The notes beneath the pieces are model-generated. The model had not been told where the DNA came from, did no database searches, and worked only from the letters and a program-made list of their open reading frames with translations. Below are positions 1-8,343 of a DNA stretch of 36,577 bases, piece by piece. Source of the stretch: Rhodopirellula sp. (GTDB lineage Bacteria; Planctomycetota; Planctomycetia; Pirellulales; Pirellulaceae); assembly GCA_002689655.1 (NCBI GenBank), contig NZHC01000083.1, positions 181,934-218,510 on the forward strand, given 5' to 3'. Position 1 is the first letter of the stretch, and each line of letters starts with the position of its first letter. A program made the position numbers and the translations under genes.

Positions 1-425
1 AGCGACTTGGTGACTCTTCGGCCGTTGGGAACGTGTCGTGAGCCCTTCCCTGCTCCGGTTGGTATGCGGCGACTAATGGCATGAATCAACTCTCTTCGTG
101 TGCGTTTGTCATCGACTGCATCCTCTGGCAAATTGGTTTGCAGTAGGCTCATGGAGCATTTGATATCAAAGCCGACTGGGCCCGGATAAATGTGTGTCGG
201 CGAGGCGAGAACACAGCCAATAGGGGCTCCGTAACCGCAGTGCGCGTCAGGGTTCAGAATGACTTCCGACACACCCGGAGCTCGCCGGCAGTTGATGGCT
301 TGCTGAAGGCAAATGGAATCAAAGGACTCGCGGATGGACTCGTTGCCAAAGACTTGGATGGGGGTGACGTGATCGCCGGCAGGCAAGATGGCTGTTGCTT
401 CACCGGTGGGAATGAGATGGTTCAC
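1..425 (-). CDS. rtcB: RNA-splicing ligase RtcB, N-terminal part (cut by window edge)
   Basis: Reading the minus strand from a GTG at 425 gives 141 stop-free codons that run off the left edge. The translation contains NPDAHCGYGAPIGC and GPVGFDIKCSMSLL, which match the metal-binding 'PDxHxGYGxPIG' and 'GxVGxDIxC' blocks of the RtcB 3'-phosphate RNA ligase family. RtcB joins 2',3'-cyclic phosphate and 5'-hydroxyl RNA ends in tRNA splicing or RNA repair, using GTP and manganese in the cytoplasm. The GTG is taken as the start because a TAA lies three codons upstream in the same frame and the next in-frame ATG is deep inside the conserved core. No good ribosome binding site is visible. The family is clear; the exact start is moderately sure. 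The nucleotidyl-histidine part of the enzyme lies outside the window. Confidence 0.85.
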   Translation of the reverse strand, partial: MNHLIPTGEATAILPAGDHVTPIQVFGNESIRESFDSICLQQAINCRRAPGVSEVILNPDAHCGYGAPIGCVLASPTHIYPGPVGFDIKCSMSLLQTNLPEDAVDDKRTRRELIHAISRRIPTGAGKGSRHVPNGRRVTKS

Positions 426-529
426 GGTTTTTTATCAAAAGATACGGTTCTAGGCAGGTCGATATTGCCGGTTGCATCTCAGGAGCCAATCGGGCCTCCG
501 GAGGTTCAGGGGTGCCTGCCAAAAAAGCG

Positions 530-1030
530 GAGTTTTAAAATAACCAGCGTGGCCGCCAAGGTGCTGCAGAGAATTCCCAAGGCAGCCGCCATTCATGCCA
601 ATGGTCATTGATTCGTCACATGATCCATCAGGTCGCAACCCGTAAACATTGAGGACAGAATGGGCGTGTCTGAAATCGGCGAACACTGATTGCCAAATAC
701 AGCTCCTCCCAGTACCGCACGACAACAGATGGACAGATAGGTCGGGTCCACTTGAATCGCCCGTGCCAGTGGCATCGCAATGGGGAACACCACCGCATAG
801 GTGCTGAAACTGCTTCCGCGTGCGAATGCAATCAACATGCATAGCAGCGTCAATAAAGTCGGGAGTGCGATCGCGGGGACATTATATCCAATCAAATGGA
901 CCATTTACTCCGCTGTGTGGAGTTCTTTGAATACAAAACCGATCGTAATCGCCAGTCACAGAATGATGGCTCCAACAGTCATCGTTTTGCAACCAGCCAG
1001 AAAGTCTGTTCTTTTCTGACGGGTACAGAG
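530..1030 (-). pseudogene. Remnant of NhaC-type Na+/H+ antiporter gene (3' part, decayed)
   Basis: The minus strand encodes pieces of an NhaC-family sodium/proton antiporter in broken order of frames. FLAGCKTMTVGAIIL, an in-frame TGA and LAITIGFVFKELHTAE lie in one frame. After a TAA near 900 the protein continues in another frame with MVHLIGYNVPAIALP, GSSFSTYAVVFPIAMPLA and GNQCSPISDTPILSS (605-904). A TGA after CDLMDHVTNQ is followed by one more hydrophobic segment (AAALGILCSTLAATLVIL) containing further stops. The conserved motif order is that of the C-terminal half of the family, and the N-terminal half is missing. At least three disabling changes make this a pseudogene and not a sequencing slip. 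It lies between ispH and rtcB, so deletion of the 5' half is likely old. The boundaries are approximate. Confidence 0.8.
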
Positions 1031-1204
1031 ATCGAAGTTGCTTCTAGTGTCATTGATTTATATTTCGCCAGGTTCATCATGTAGCGTTCAGCGTCTGCAG
1101 CATATTTTTGATGATTGATAGCAGACTACTATATCGGGAGCCCCAGAATTTTTGATTTGCGGCTTCCAGAGTTCAGGGCAACACTATTTTGAAAACCGTA
1201 CGAA

Positions 1205-2152
1205 TCACTCGGTTTTTAATTCAGCTGCAAAACTGCGCAGCGGTTTGGGGAGGGGGAAGTGAACGGATTCTTCACGGATTGTTTCCAATTCAACTGTTGC
1301 ATTGAACTCGTTGACGAGACAGTCAAGTGTTTGCTGAACGACTGATTCTGGCGCACTCGCACCGGCAGTCATCAGTACTGTCTGGCTGGTATTCAACTGG
1401 CTGATGTCCAGATCCTGCGGTCCATCGATCAAGAATGCGGTGATCCCTCGGTCGCTGGCAAGTTGTTTGAGTCGTTGGCTGTTGCTGCTGTTTTGGCTAC
1501 CCAAGACAATCACCACATCTGCTCGGTCAGCCAATAAGCGGACAGCTTCTTGGCGATTTTGCGTGGCATAGCAGATGTCTTCTTTGGGCGGGCTTTCGAT
1601 GTTTGGAAAGCGTTCTTTGATTTTCTTGATGATTCGATTGGCATCATCAACGCTAAGCGTTGTCTGCGTCAGATAGGCAAGTTTCGTTTCATCTTCTATG
1701 ACCAAAGATTGAACCTCCTGCTCATCTTCCACTAAAAGGATTGCCTCCGGCGCTTCGCCCATGGTACCAATCACTTCATCATGTCCTTCATGGCCAATTA
1801 GCAGAATCGTGTAATTCAACTTGGCGTATTTGATTGCTTCAAGGTGAACCTTGGTGACCAGTGGACAGGTGGCATCCAAGGCATGCAGGTTCCTTTGATT
1901 TGCCGCTGCTCGGATCTCGGGTGAGACGCCGTGTGCCGAGAAGAGCAGGACACTGCCGATGGGGACTTCCTCAATCGAATCGACAAAGATGGCTCCCTTT
2001 TCGCGGAACTGATCAACCACATATTGGTTGTGTACGATTTCGTGGTACACATAGACTGGTGCACCAAATTTTTTGAGCGTCAAATCCAGCGATTCAATTG
2101 CCATGTTTACGCCAGCGCAAAACCCTCTTGGGGCTGCCAAAATGATCTTCAT
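1205..2152 (-). CDS. ispH: 4-hydroxy-3-methylbut-2-enyl diphosphate reductase IspH (LytB)
   Basis: IspH is the last enzyme of the MEP pathway: a cytoplasmic [4Fe-4S] protein that reduces HMBPP to IPP and DMAPP. The three cluster cysteines are visible in APRGFCAGV, DATCPLVTK and ICYATQNRQ, and the substrate-binding SQNSSNSQRL and AGASAPE motifs follow. The length of 315 residues is normal. The reading frame is open to 2176, but the ATG at 2152 is preferred because it places the typical MKIILAAPRGFCAGV at the N-terminus and has GGAA a few bases upstream. The gene is divergent from the squalene genes that use its product, sharing roughly 160 bases of upstream DNA with hpnC. This suggests coordinated control of precursor supply and squalene synthesis, although no operator was recognised. 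Confidence 0.96.
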   Translation of the reverse strand: MKIILAAPRGFCAGVNMAIESLDLTLKKFGAPVYVYHEIVHNQYVVDQFREKGAIFVDSIEEVPIGSVLLFSAHGVSPEIRAAANQRNLHALDATCPLVTKVHLEAIKYAKLNYTILLIGHEGHDEVIGTMGEAPEAILLVEDEQEVQSLVIEDETKLAYLTQTTLSVDDANRIIKKIKERFPNIESPPKEDICYATQNRQEAVRLLADRADVVIVLGSQNSSNSQRLKQLASDRGITAFLIDGPQDLDISQLNTSQTVLMTAGASAPESVVQQTLDCLVNEFNATVELETIREESVHFPLPKPLRSFAAELKTE

Positions 2153-2205
2153 TCCTGTTCCAGTGCCGTCTTCCAATACAATGGTGCTGTTTTGAACCGT
2201 TCCAG

Positions 2206-2250
2206 TGAACCCTCTGAACCCTCAGAGCCCTCTGAATCCTCAGACACCTC
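2206..2250 (+). repeat. Five imperfect 9-bp tandem repeats between ispH and hpnC
   Basis: Five consecutive 9-base units read TGAACCCTC, TGAACCCTC, AGAGCCCTC, TGAATCCTC and AGACACCTC. They lie in the region between the divergent ispH and hpnC starts. If hpnC starts at the TTG at 2192, the units would be translated as a Ser-Glu-Pro rich tail; otherwise they are noncoding. Both readings remain open. Confidence 0.8.
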
Positions 2251-2314
2251 GAGTTCTGGATCTCCTGAGGCGGAATCCAAAGGAACTGATCCGTCAGCCT
2301 CCCAGCATAACCGT

Positions 2315-3205
2315 GTGGTGGCATCATCGTCTAACCATGGTGAATTTGGCGACTGCCCGCACACGCTTCGACAATCGAGGGCTTTCACGCGGAAAATCGC
2401 GACTTCGCATTATGAGAATTTCCTGGTCGCAAGCATTCTCTTGCCAAAGAAACTTCGTCAACCTTTTTATGACGTTTACGCTTTTTGCCGGACGGCAGAT
2501 GATTTGGCGGATGAGTCGCCAAATTCAGAGGAGGCGTTGAGAGGACTTGAACGTTTTCAGTACCAGCTTGACGCTACGTTCAAAGGGTGCCCGCAGACGC
2601 CTCTTTTCGTCGCGTTGCACGCGACTATTCAGCATTATCAAATTCCCAAGCAGCCCTTTGATGATTTGCTCGATGCGTTTCGACAGGATCAGCATCGGAA
2701 TCGATACACGAGCATTGAGGATTTACTTGAGTATTGTCAACGTTCAGCTAATCCTGTTGGGCATATCGTTTTGCACCTTGGGGATTCCTACACCGCAGAA
2801 AACCGCGTTCTTTCTGACCATATCTGTACCGGATTGCAGTTGGCCAATTTTTGGCAAGACGTAGCAAGAGATTTTGCCATGGACCGGATTTATATTCCTC
2901 AAACTCTGATGCGTGAGTTTGGAGTGGATGAGGAGATGTTTAGACAGAACACGACAGCGGAACCTCTGCGGCGCCTTTTAGACCATGAATGTAAGCGTGC
3001 CGAAGCAATGTTTCGGACGGGGCTTCCACTTGCGAAAAGAGTGAAGCCATGGCTCGCAAACGATGTAAAACTCTTCGCACATGGCGGTTTGCAGACCCTG
3101 CGAGCAATTCAAAAGATTGAATTTGATGTTTTGGGTTGCCGACCCACGGTCGGAAAAATGCAGCAGTTCGGCTTGGTTTTACGTGTTCTTGCAGGCAGAT
3201 TGTAA
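2315..3205 (+). CDS. hpnC: Hydroxysqualene synthase HpnC (squalene/phytoene synthase family)
   Basis: HpnC is a trans-isoprenyl diphosphate synthase-like protein that converts presqualene diphosphate, made by HpnD, to hydroxysqualene. Both aspartate-rich motifs are visible: CRTADDLADE around residues 58-67 and FWQDVARDFAMDRIYIP around residue 180. The typical N-terminal block FTRKIATSHYENFLVASILLP comes shortly after the start. The frame is open back to 1931, but that would overlap ispH. No in-frame ATG exists near the homologous start, so GTG 2315 (296 residues) is chosen; GTG 2318 or TTG 2192 with a Ser/Glu/Pro-rich extension are alternatives. It is the first gene of the hpnC-hpnD-hpnE operon. 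Family and role are secure, the start is not. Confidence 0.9.
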   Translation: MVASSSNHGEFGDCPHTLRQSRAFTRKIATSHYENFLVASILLPKKLRQPFYDVYAFCRTADDLADESPNSEEALRGLERFQYQLDATFKGCPQTPLFVALHATIQHYQIPKQPFDDLLDAFRQDQHRNRYTSIEDLLEYCQRSANPVGHIVLHLGDSYTAENRVLSDHICTGLQLANFWQDVARDFAMDRIYIPQTLMREFGVDEEMFRQNTTAEPLRRLLDHECKRAEAMFRTGLPLAKRVKPWLANDVKLFAHGGLQTLRAIQKIEFDVLGCRPTVGKMQQFGLVLRVLAGRL

Positions 3206-3281
3206 ACGTAGGGCTGTCGACGAAATGTGTACCAGGAATGACCCAGCAGTCATCGACGCGACCTGCGGTTATGATGGGGGT

Positions 3282-4283
3282 ATGGATGAAAGTAGTTCCG
3301 TTGCTGCAAGTTATCGGCATGTTCGGCGTATCTCACGGCGAAGTGGCAGTAATTTTTATCGATCGTTTTGGTTGCTTCCCAAGCCGAAACGCGAAGCGAT
3401 GTGCGCGCTTTATGCTTTTGCACGCACCACGGATGATCTTGGCGATTGTGAAGAGCCGATTGCTCTCCGCACTTTGTGGCTAGGGTGGTGGCGGCAAACC
3501 GTTGCTTTGAACCTGCTTGGGGACATTTCATCAGAGCAAATCATTTTGCCGGAGGGCTTGCTCCCTGAGGGCGCGTCGGCAGGGACCGAGAATTGGCCCA
3601 TTGATTTGCATCGACGTGCAAAGGAAATTTTGCCAGCGCTACGTGATTCGGCGAAGCGATACGAAATTCCTTCACGATATCTTCTGGAGATTGTGGATGG
3701 CGTTCTGGCAGACCAACAGAAAACCAGATTCGATACATACGAACAAGTCGAGCATTATTGCTATCTGGTGGCATCCGCGGTCGGCTTGGCATGCATTCAC
3801 ATTTGGGAATACGAAGACCCCATCCCCACGTCTGCAGCAATCGATTGTGGCTTGGCCTTTCAGTTGACTAACATCCTCCGGGATGTTCTAGAGGATGCTC
3901 AACGTGGACGCATTTATCTACCGCGTCAGCATTACGAGCAACATGGGCTTAGCGAAGATGATTTGTTGAAACCACGTCCTGATGACCGCTTTCAGTGCCT
4001 TGTCTTGGATGAGGTCACACGGGCCCGGAGGCTGTTCGATTCTGGTTGGGGCATCTGGGACTCGCTAAATCCAGATGGAAAGCCAATGTTCAGTATGATG
4101 TGGAGAACATATCGACAATTGTTGGAGCGGATTGCTGAGTCCCCTCGCTCAGTTGCCCTGCATCGAATTCGCCTGACACCCGGGGAAAAGCTTGGGCTTG
4201 TCTCGCGTCACTTTTGTTCCCCCCTGTTCCGTCGCTTGCCCGTACCGCCGCGTGAACTAGGAATGTCGGAAACTGAATCGTGA
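3282..4283 (+). CDS. hpnD: Presqualene diphosphate synthase HpnD
   Basis: This second member of the squalene/phytoene synthase family condenses two farnesyl diphosphates into presqualene diphosphate. The block RISRRSGSNFYRSFWLLP is typical of HpnD. The first aspartate-rich motif is ARTTDDLGD, and the second is in LTNILRDVLEDAQRGRIYLP. The ATG at 3282 follows a G-rich run (GATGGGGG) and gives 333 residues with the expected short N-terminus; an in-frame ATG at 3225 is the alternative. The stop codon overlaps the GTG start of hpnE (GTGA), which indicates translational coupling. Its close neighbours hpnC and hpnE make the HpnD assignment stronger than sequence resemblance alone, since the family also holds phytoene synthases. 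Confidence 0.92.
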   Translation: MDESSSVAASYRHVRRISRRSGSNFYRSFWLLPKPKREAMCALYAFARTTDDLGDCEEPIALRTLWLGWWRQTVALNLLGDISSEQIILPEGLLPEGASAGTENWPIDLHRRAKEILPALRDSAKRYEIPSRYLLEIVDGVLADQQKTRFDTYEQVEHYCYLVASAVGLACIHIWEYEDPIPTSAAIDCGLAFQLTNILRDVLEDAQRGRIYLPRQHYEQHGLSEDDLLKPRPDDRFQCLVLDEVTRARRLFDSGWGIWDSLNPDGKPMFSMMWRTYRQLLERIAESPRSVALHRIRLTPGEKLGLVSRHFCSPLFRRLPVPPRELGMSETES

Positions 4284-5704
4284 ACGTATTCACTCGAACA
4301 GTGAAAACCACGAATCACAAGAAACAAGTGTTGATTGTCGGTGGTGGTCTGGCAGGGCTTACTACCGCAGAGTCCCTGGCGCGGAACTACTCGGACCGCT
4401 TTGAAATATCTCTTTTGGAAGCCAAACGCACGACAGGCGGACGTGCTGGGTCATTTCAGGAAAGCAAGACGGGCGGAACGGTTGATTATTGCCAGCATGT
4501 AGCCATGGGTTGCTGCACCAATTTTTTAGGGCTGCTTCAAAGGCAGGGCTTGGATAGTCAGTTGCATCGATACACTCGGCTGAAATTTTTCCATCCTGAA
4601 CACCCCGTCAGTACATTCACGCCATCTCGTTGGCTGCCCGCACCTTTTCACCTGATGCCGGCGCTGTCAAACCTTCGTTATTTAGATCGATCCCAACGGC
4701 GACAGATCAAGCATGCACTGTTACGCCTTTTTCGGACAAGTTCGGAAGATTTGGGAGACTTGCTGGCTGAACCTTGGCTGGAGGCTCAAGGTCAGGATAA
4801 GACGACGATCGGAGATTTTTGGAGTGTGATTGTTGTCAGCGCCCTCGGTGAGTCGATCGACCGGGTTTCACTCGCTGCCGTTCGTAAAGTTTTTGTCGAC
4901 GGGTTTGCCGCAGCACATGGGGCGTCTGATGTGCTCGTTCCCAAGCTGCCTCTCGCTGATCTGATTGGGAGGCAACTGACCGTTGCAATTGAACAGCTTG
5001 GAGTTGTAGTCAAAACTGGCCAAGTGGTTCGACAGGTTTCTTCGGAGAAAGAGATTGCCATGGCTGACGGAAGGGTGTTGGCGGCTGATCATGTGGTGGT
5101 CGCTGTGCCATGGCATGTTGTCAATGATTTAGTGCCATCGGGTGCTGTCGAAAAGTTGGAAAGTCTGGCGGTTGCACCAGCTTCGCCGATCAGTGGTTTG
5201 CATTTGTGGTTCGATCGGCAAATCACGGATCTTCCCCACGCTGTCCTCGTGGGGACTGTCGCCCAGTGGGTGTTTCGGCAGCCCTGGGTAGATGGGAAGA
5301 CATCGGCTGGGTTCTACTACCAAGTGGTGATTAGTGCGTCGCAGTCCGCCCGCTGCTTACCGCGTCAAGAGCTGATTGAGATTGTCCTGAGAGAGTTGCG
5401 GCATGCTTTTCCAGAGGCGCAGAGTGCAAAATTGGTACAGAGTAAAGTCGTGACGGATCCGAAGTCGGTTTTCTCCATTACGCCGCAATTTGAGGAACTT
5501 AGGCCGCCCTCGCGAACTCGTTTGCCGTGGCTGCATTTGGCCGGGGATTGGGTCGCGACAGGGTGGCCGGCGACCATGGAGAGTGCGGTGATTAGCGGTA
5601 GAATGGCTGCCGCGAGTGTCGTTCAGAGCGAATTTGGGGATAATCTGGAGGTAGAGGCCGGTTTGCCGCGTAATTGGCTCACGCGATGCCTAATCAAACC
5701 ATAA
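4280..5704 (+). CDS. hpnE: Hydroxysqualene dehydroxylase HpnE (FAD-dependent)
   Basis: HpnE is a flavoprotein of the amine oxidase/phytoene desaturase superfamily that reduces hydroxysqualene to squalene, completing the HpnCDE route. The FAD-binding Rossmann motif VLIVGGGLAGLTTAESLA is near residues 18-35 and is followed by GGRAGSF. The family-typical blocks DYCQHVAMGCCTNFLGLLQR, PHAVLVGTVAQWVF, YYQVVISASQS and the C-terminal FAD contact LAGDWVATGWPATMESAV are all present. The start is a GTG that overlaps the hpnD stop by four bases. The length of 474 residues is normal. It lies only about 50 bases ahead of the photolyase fusion gene, so all four plus-strand genes are probably one transcript. 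Confidence 0.92.
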   Translation: MNVFTRTVKTTNHKKQVLIVGGGLAGLTTAESLARNYSDRFEISLLEAKRTTGGRAGSFQESKTGGTVDYCQHVAMGCCTNFLGLLQRQGLDSQLHRYTRLKFFHPEHPVSTFTPSRWLPAPFHLMPALSNLRYLDRSQRRQIKHALLRLFRTSSEDLGDLLAEPWLEAQGQDKTTIGDFWSVIVVSALGESIDRVSLAAVRKVFVDGFAAAHGASDVLVPKLPLADLIGRQLTVAIEQLGVVVKTGQVVRQVSSEKEIAMADGRVLAADHVVVAVPWHVVNDLVPSGAVEKLESLAVAPASPISGLHLWFDRQITDLPHAVLVGTVAQWVFRQPWVDGKTSAGFYYQVVISASQSARCLPRQELIEIVLRELRHAFPEAQSAKLVQSKVVTDPKSVFSITPQFEELRPPSRTRLPWLHLAGDWVATGWPATMESAVISGRMAAASVVQSEFGDNLEVEAGLPRNWLTRCLIKP

Positions 5705-5756
5705 GAGCGGTTTGACGACTGGCTATGATCTAGTGGATATTGCCAACAAAGCGAGA

Positions 5757-8234
5757 ATGCACGTGGATGATTCACTACCCCCAGCGTTAGCGGAACGATT
5801 TCGCTGGCTCGTTAGCCCCGCAGACGTACAGCACCAACCGGGTGAATTCGTCCTGTATTGGATGCATAGTGCGATGCGAGCGCACGAAAACCCCGCTTTG
5901 GACGCGGCGGTTTGTTTGGCCCGTCAAAATGGGTTGCCTTTGCTGGTCTACCATGCCTTGTCGGAAGATTATCCATTTTCTTCAGATAGGTTCCACGCGT
6001 TTATCTTGCAGGGGCAGCGCGATGTACAGCGAGAACTTGCAGATCGTGGAATCGAAGCCCATTTTCATCTTGCCCGAGATGGAGATCGGGGTCCGCATCT
6101 GCGAGATCTGACCAGACGCGCGGCAGTCCTTGTAACGGAAGATATGCCTGTCCAACCACTCGCGGGTTGGATGGAGAGGTTGGTCAGTCGTACTTCGACG
6201 CCGATCGCCATGGTTGATGCGTCGTGTATCGTACCCATGCAACTGAGTCCAAAGTCGTATCGGCGGGCATTCGAGTATCGAAACGCGACTAAGAAGTTTT
6301 ACGAAGATCGGATTGATCAGGCTTACTGCGAGCAGAACATTGACTGTGATTTCTTTCACGGGCCACTGCCATTTGAATCGCTCAATTTACAGGATGTTTG
6401 TCTTGCGTCATTGATTGCAGGATGCCAGATCGACCACTCCATCGCTCCGGTTGCGGACACGCCTGGAGGCACACGGGCAGGCTACAGCCGTTGGGATCGG
6501 TTTCGGGCCAATGGGTTGTCTCAGTATGAAGATCAACGCAATGACGCAAGCAACCGCGATGGCGTCAGTCGCATGAGTGCCTATCTGCACTTTGGCATGG
6601 TAAGCCCATTTCGGATCGCTCGTCAGGCGAGTGCGGCAGGCGCCGACAAGTACTTGGACGAATTGCTCATTTGGCGCGAGCTGTCGTTCAATTTTTGTTT
6701 CCACAACCTCGACGTAATCGATTCGACTGATGCGTTGCCAGCTTGGGCTATTGAGACACTTGACGAGCACGCCTCGGACGAAAGGCAAGATCTCTACTCG
6801 TGGGAAGTCCTTTCGCGTGGCAAGACTCAGCAACCACTCTGGGATGCTTGCCAACGCAGTTTGGTTAAACACGGTGAATTGCATAACAACGTACGGATGA
6901 CTTGGGGAAAGTCTTTCCTGCGTTGGGCTTCTTCTCCTGCCGCCGCTATGCGGCTCACGATGGACTTGAATCATCGCTACGCGTTGGATGGCAGAGACCC
7001 GTGCAGCTACGGAGGTGTGCTTTGGTGCTTTGGCCTTTTCGATCGACCCTTCAAGCCGGCGGGGGATATTTTTGGCCATGTACGGGAACGTCCCTGCGAG
7101 ATCCACGAAACACGTTTGGACCTGAATAAGTTCGGAGAGTCAGTTGACCGCCCCATTGCCGGGCGAACTCCCCGGATAGCGATGGTTGGAGCAGGCGTAG
7201 GTGGTTTGATGGCATCGAGATGCCTGCAGGACCACGGTCTCGATGTGACGGTGTTTGACAAGTCAAGAAGCGTTGGTGGTCGCTTGGCAACCCGCCGTGA
7301 AGATGGCTTAGCATTCGACCATGGTGCACAGTACTTCACAGCCCGGGATAGCCGCTTCACTCGTTACGTCCGTAGTTGGATGCAGCAGGGTCTTGTGGAA
7401 CCTTGGATGGGTCGCATCGTAAAACTTGATTCAGACGGTGGTTGTGAAGATCAATATGGGACCCCGCGTTATGTGGCGGTGCCTGGCATGAACACGCTTG
7501 CTGAGCATCTCGCGGAGGAACTCACGGTCAGGACGAGCACCTCCGTTTCAAGAATTGATCCTGCTGACGGGAAGTGGCAAATCACCGATACCGCAGGAAA
7601 GAATGCCGGGGTTTTCGATTGGGTCATTCTTAATTGCCCACCCAAGCAAAGCCTCAAGATTTTGGATGGACAGTCAGTACTTTCGGACAAAATCGCCAAT
7701 GTCGAGATGAATCCCTGCTGGGCGATGATGCTGACAACGGCAGACTTGGGAGATGTCGATTTTGATGGTGCATTTGTCGAAAATAGTCCGCTTTCGTGGA
7801 TTGCTAACGATGGAAGCAAGCCGCAACGCCATGAGGCTGATGCTGTGACCAACTGGACGCTGCACGCTTCCGCGGAATGGTCCGCAGCCCGCTTAGAGTG
7901 CTGTCCGTCGCAGATCGAGAATGAATTGCTGCAGGCATTTGAGAAAACTGTGCAGAAGAAGGTCAGGCCGCTGCACTGCAAGGTTCATCGCTGGAGATAC
8001 GCCATTCCAAAGGTGGCTTTGGACGAACAGTGCCTTTGGGATTCTGTTTCTGGTCTTGGAGCATGTGGAGACTGGTGTTTCAGTCCGCGCATCGAGGGCG
8101 CTTTCTTGAGTGGGATGGCGATGGCTGGGACCTTATTGCGGCAGCTAACGATAGATCGACCAGCCGCCGCCAGTGTTTCGCAGATAGCGGCTGCAACTTT
8201 GACCCAGGCAAGTGCGACAGCAAGTCATCAGTAA
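5757..8234 (+). CDS. Fusion protein: class II-like deoxyribodipyrimidine photolyase + renalase-like FAD/NAD(P) oxidoreductase
   Basis: The first ~460 residues resemble class II DNA photolyases. GEFVLYWMHSAMRAHENPAL begins the antenna-binding Rossmann-like part, and the FAD-binding helical part has ALDGRDPCSYGGVLWCFG and IFGHVRERP, the class II 'DGRDPN.Y.G..W..G' region. This half would split cyclobutane pyrimidine dimers using light and FADH-. The last ~340 residues begin with a second dinucleotide-binding motif, IAMVGAGVGGLMASRCL, followed by GGRLATRR and FDHGAQYFTARD. They end with IEGAFLSGMAMAG, the layout of renalase-like amine oxidase-superfamily flavoproteins. There is no stop or frame break at the junction near 7150. 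ATG 5757 is chosen because it gives the usual short photolyase N-terminus; TTG 5712, with AAGAG upstream, would add 15 residues. The gene closes the squalene operon. The activity of the second half is unknown. Confidence 0.85.
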   Translation: MHVDDSLPPALAERFRWLVSPADVQHQPGEFVLYWMHSAMRAHENPALDAAVCLARQNGLPLLVYHALSEDYPFSSDRFHAFILQGQRDVQRELADRGIEAHFHLARDGDRGPHLRDLTRRAAVLVTEDMPVQPLAGWMERLVSRTSTPIAMVDASCIVPMQLSPKSYRRAFEYRNATKKFYEDRIDQAYCEQNIDCDFFHGPLPFESLNLQDVCLASLIAGCQIDHSIAPVADTPGGTRAGYSRWDRFRANGLSQYEDQRNDASNRDGVSRMSAYLHFGMVSPFRIARQASAAGADKYLDELLIWRELSFNFCFHNLDVIDSTDALPAWAIETLDEHASDERQDLYSWEVLSRGKTQQPLWDACQRSLVKHGELHNNVRMTWGKSFLRWASSPAAAMRLTMDLNHRYALDGRDPCSYGGVLWCFGLFDRPFKPAGDIFGHVRERPCEIHETRLDLNKFGESVDRPIAGRTPRIAMVGAGVGGLMASRCLQDHGLDVTVFDKSRSVGGRLATRREDGLAFDHGAQYFTARDSRFTRYVRSWMQQGLVEPWMGRIVKLDSDGGCEDQYGTPRYVAVPGMNTLAEHLAEELTVRTSTSVSRIDPADGKWQITDTAGKNAGVFDWVILNCPPKQSLKILDGQSVLSDKIANVEMNPCWAMMLTTADLGDVDFDGAFVENSPLSWIANDGSKPQRHEADAVTNWTLHASAEWSAARLECCPSQIENELLQAFEKTVQKKVRPLHCKVHRWRYAIPKVALDEQCLWDSVSGLGACGDWCFSPRIEGAFLSGMAMAGTLLRQLTIDRPAAASVSQIAAATLTQASATASHQ

Positions 8235-8343
8235 GGTTAGGCGAACTGATAGTGATAGCACAGCCATCATGCGCCGCGGAACTATAATGCATAGGGAACT
8301 GATGCAAGGGGTTTCCATCTTGCCGTTTATGGAGATTGGCGGT

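Noticed and set aside
192-611. Open frame of 139 codons on the plus strand
   Set aside because: It lies antisense to the rtcB start and the nhaC remnant, whose recognisable motifs are on the minus strand; its own translation resembles nothing.
1931-2314. N-terminal extension of the hpnC frame from ATG 1931
   Set aside because: It overlaps the start half of ispH on the other strand, and the extension has no HpnC-like sequence.
6408-7106. 232-codon minus-strand frame inside the photolyase gene
   Set aside because: It is a shadow of a strongly conserved plus-strand gene and has no recognisable domain.
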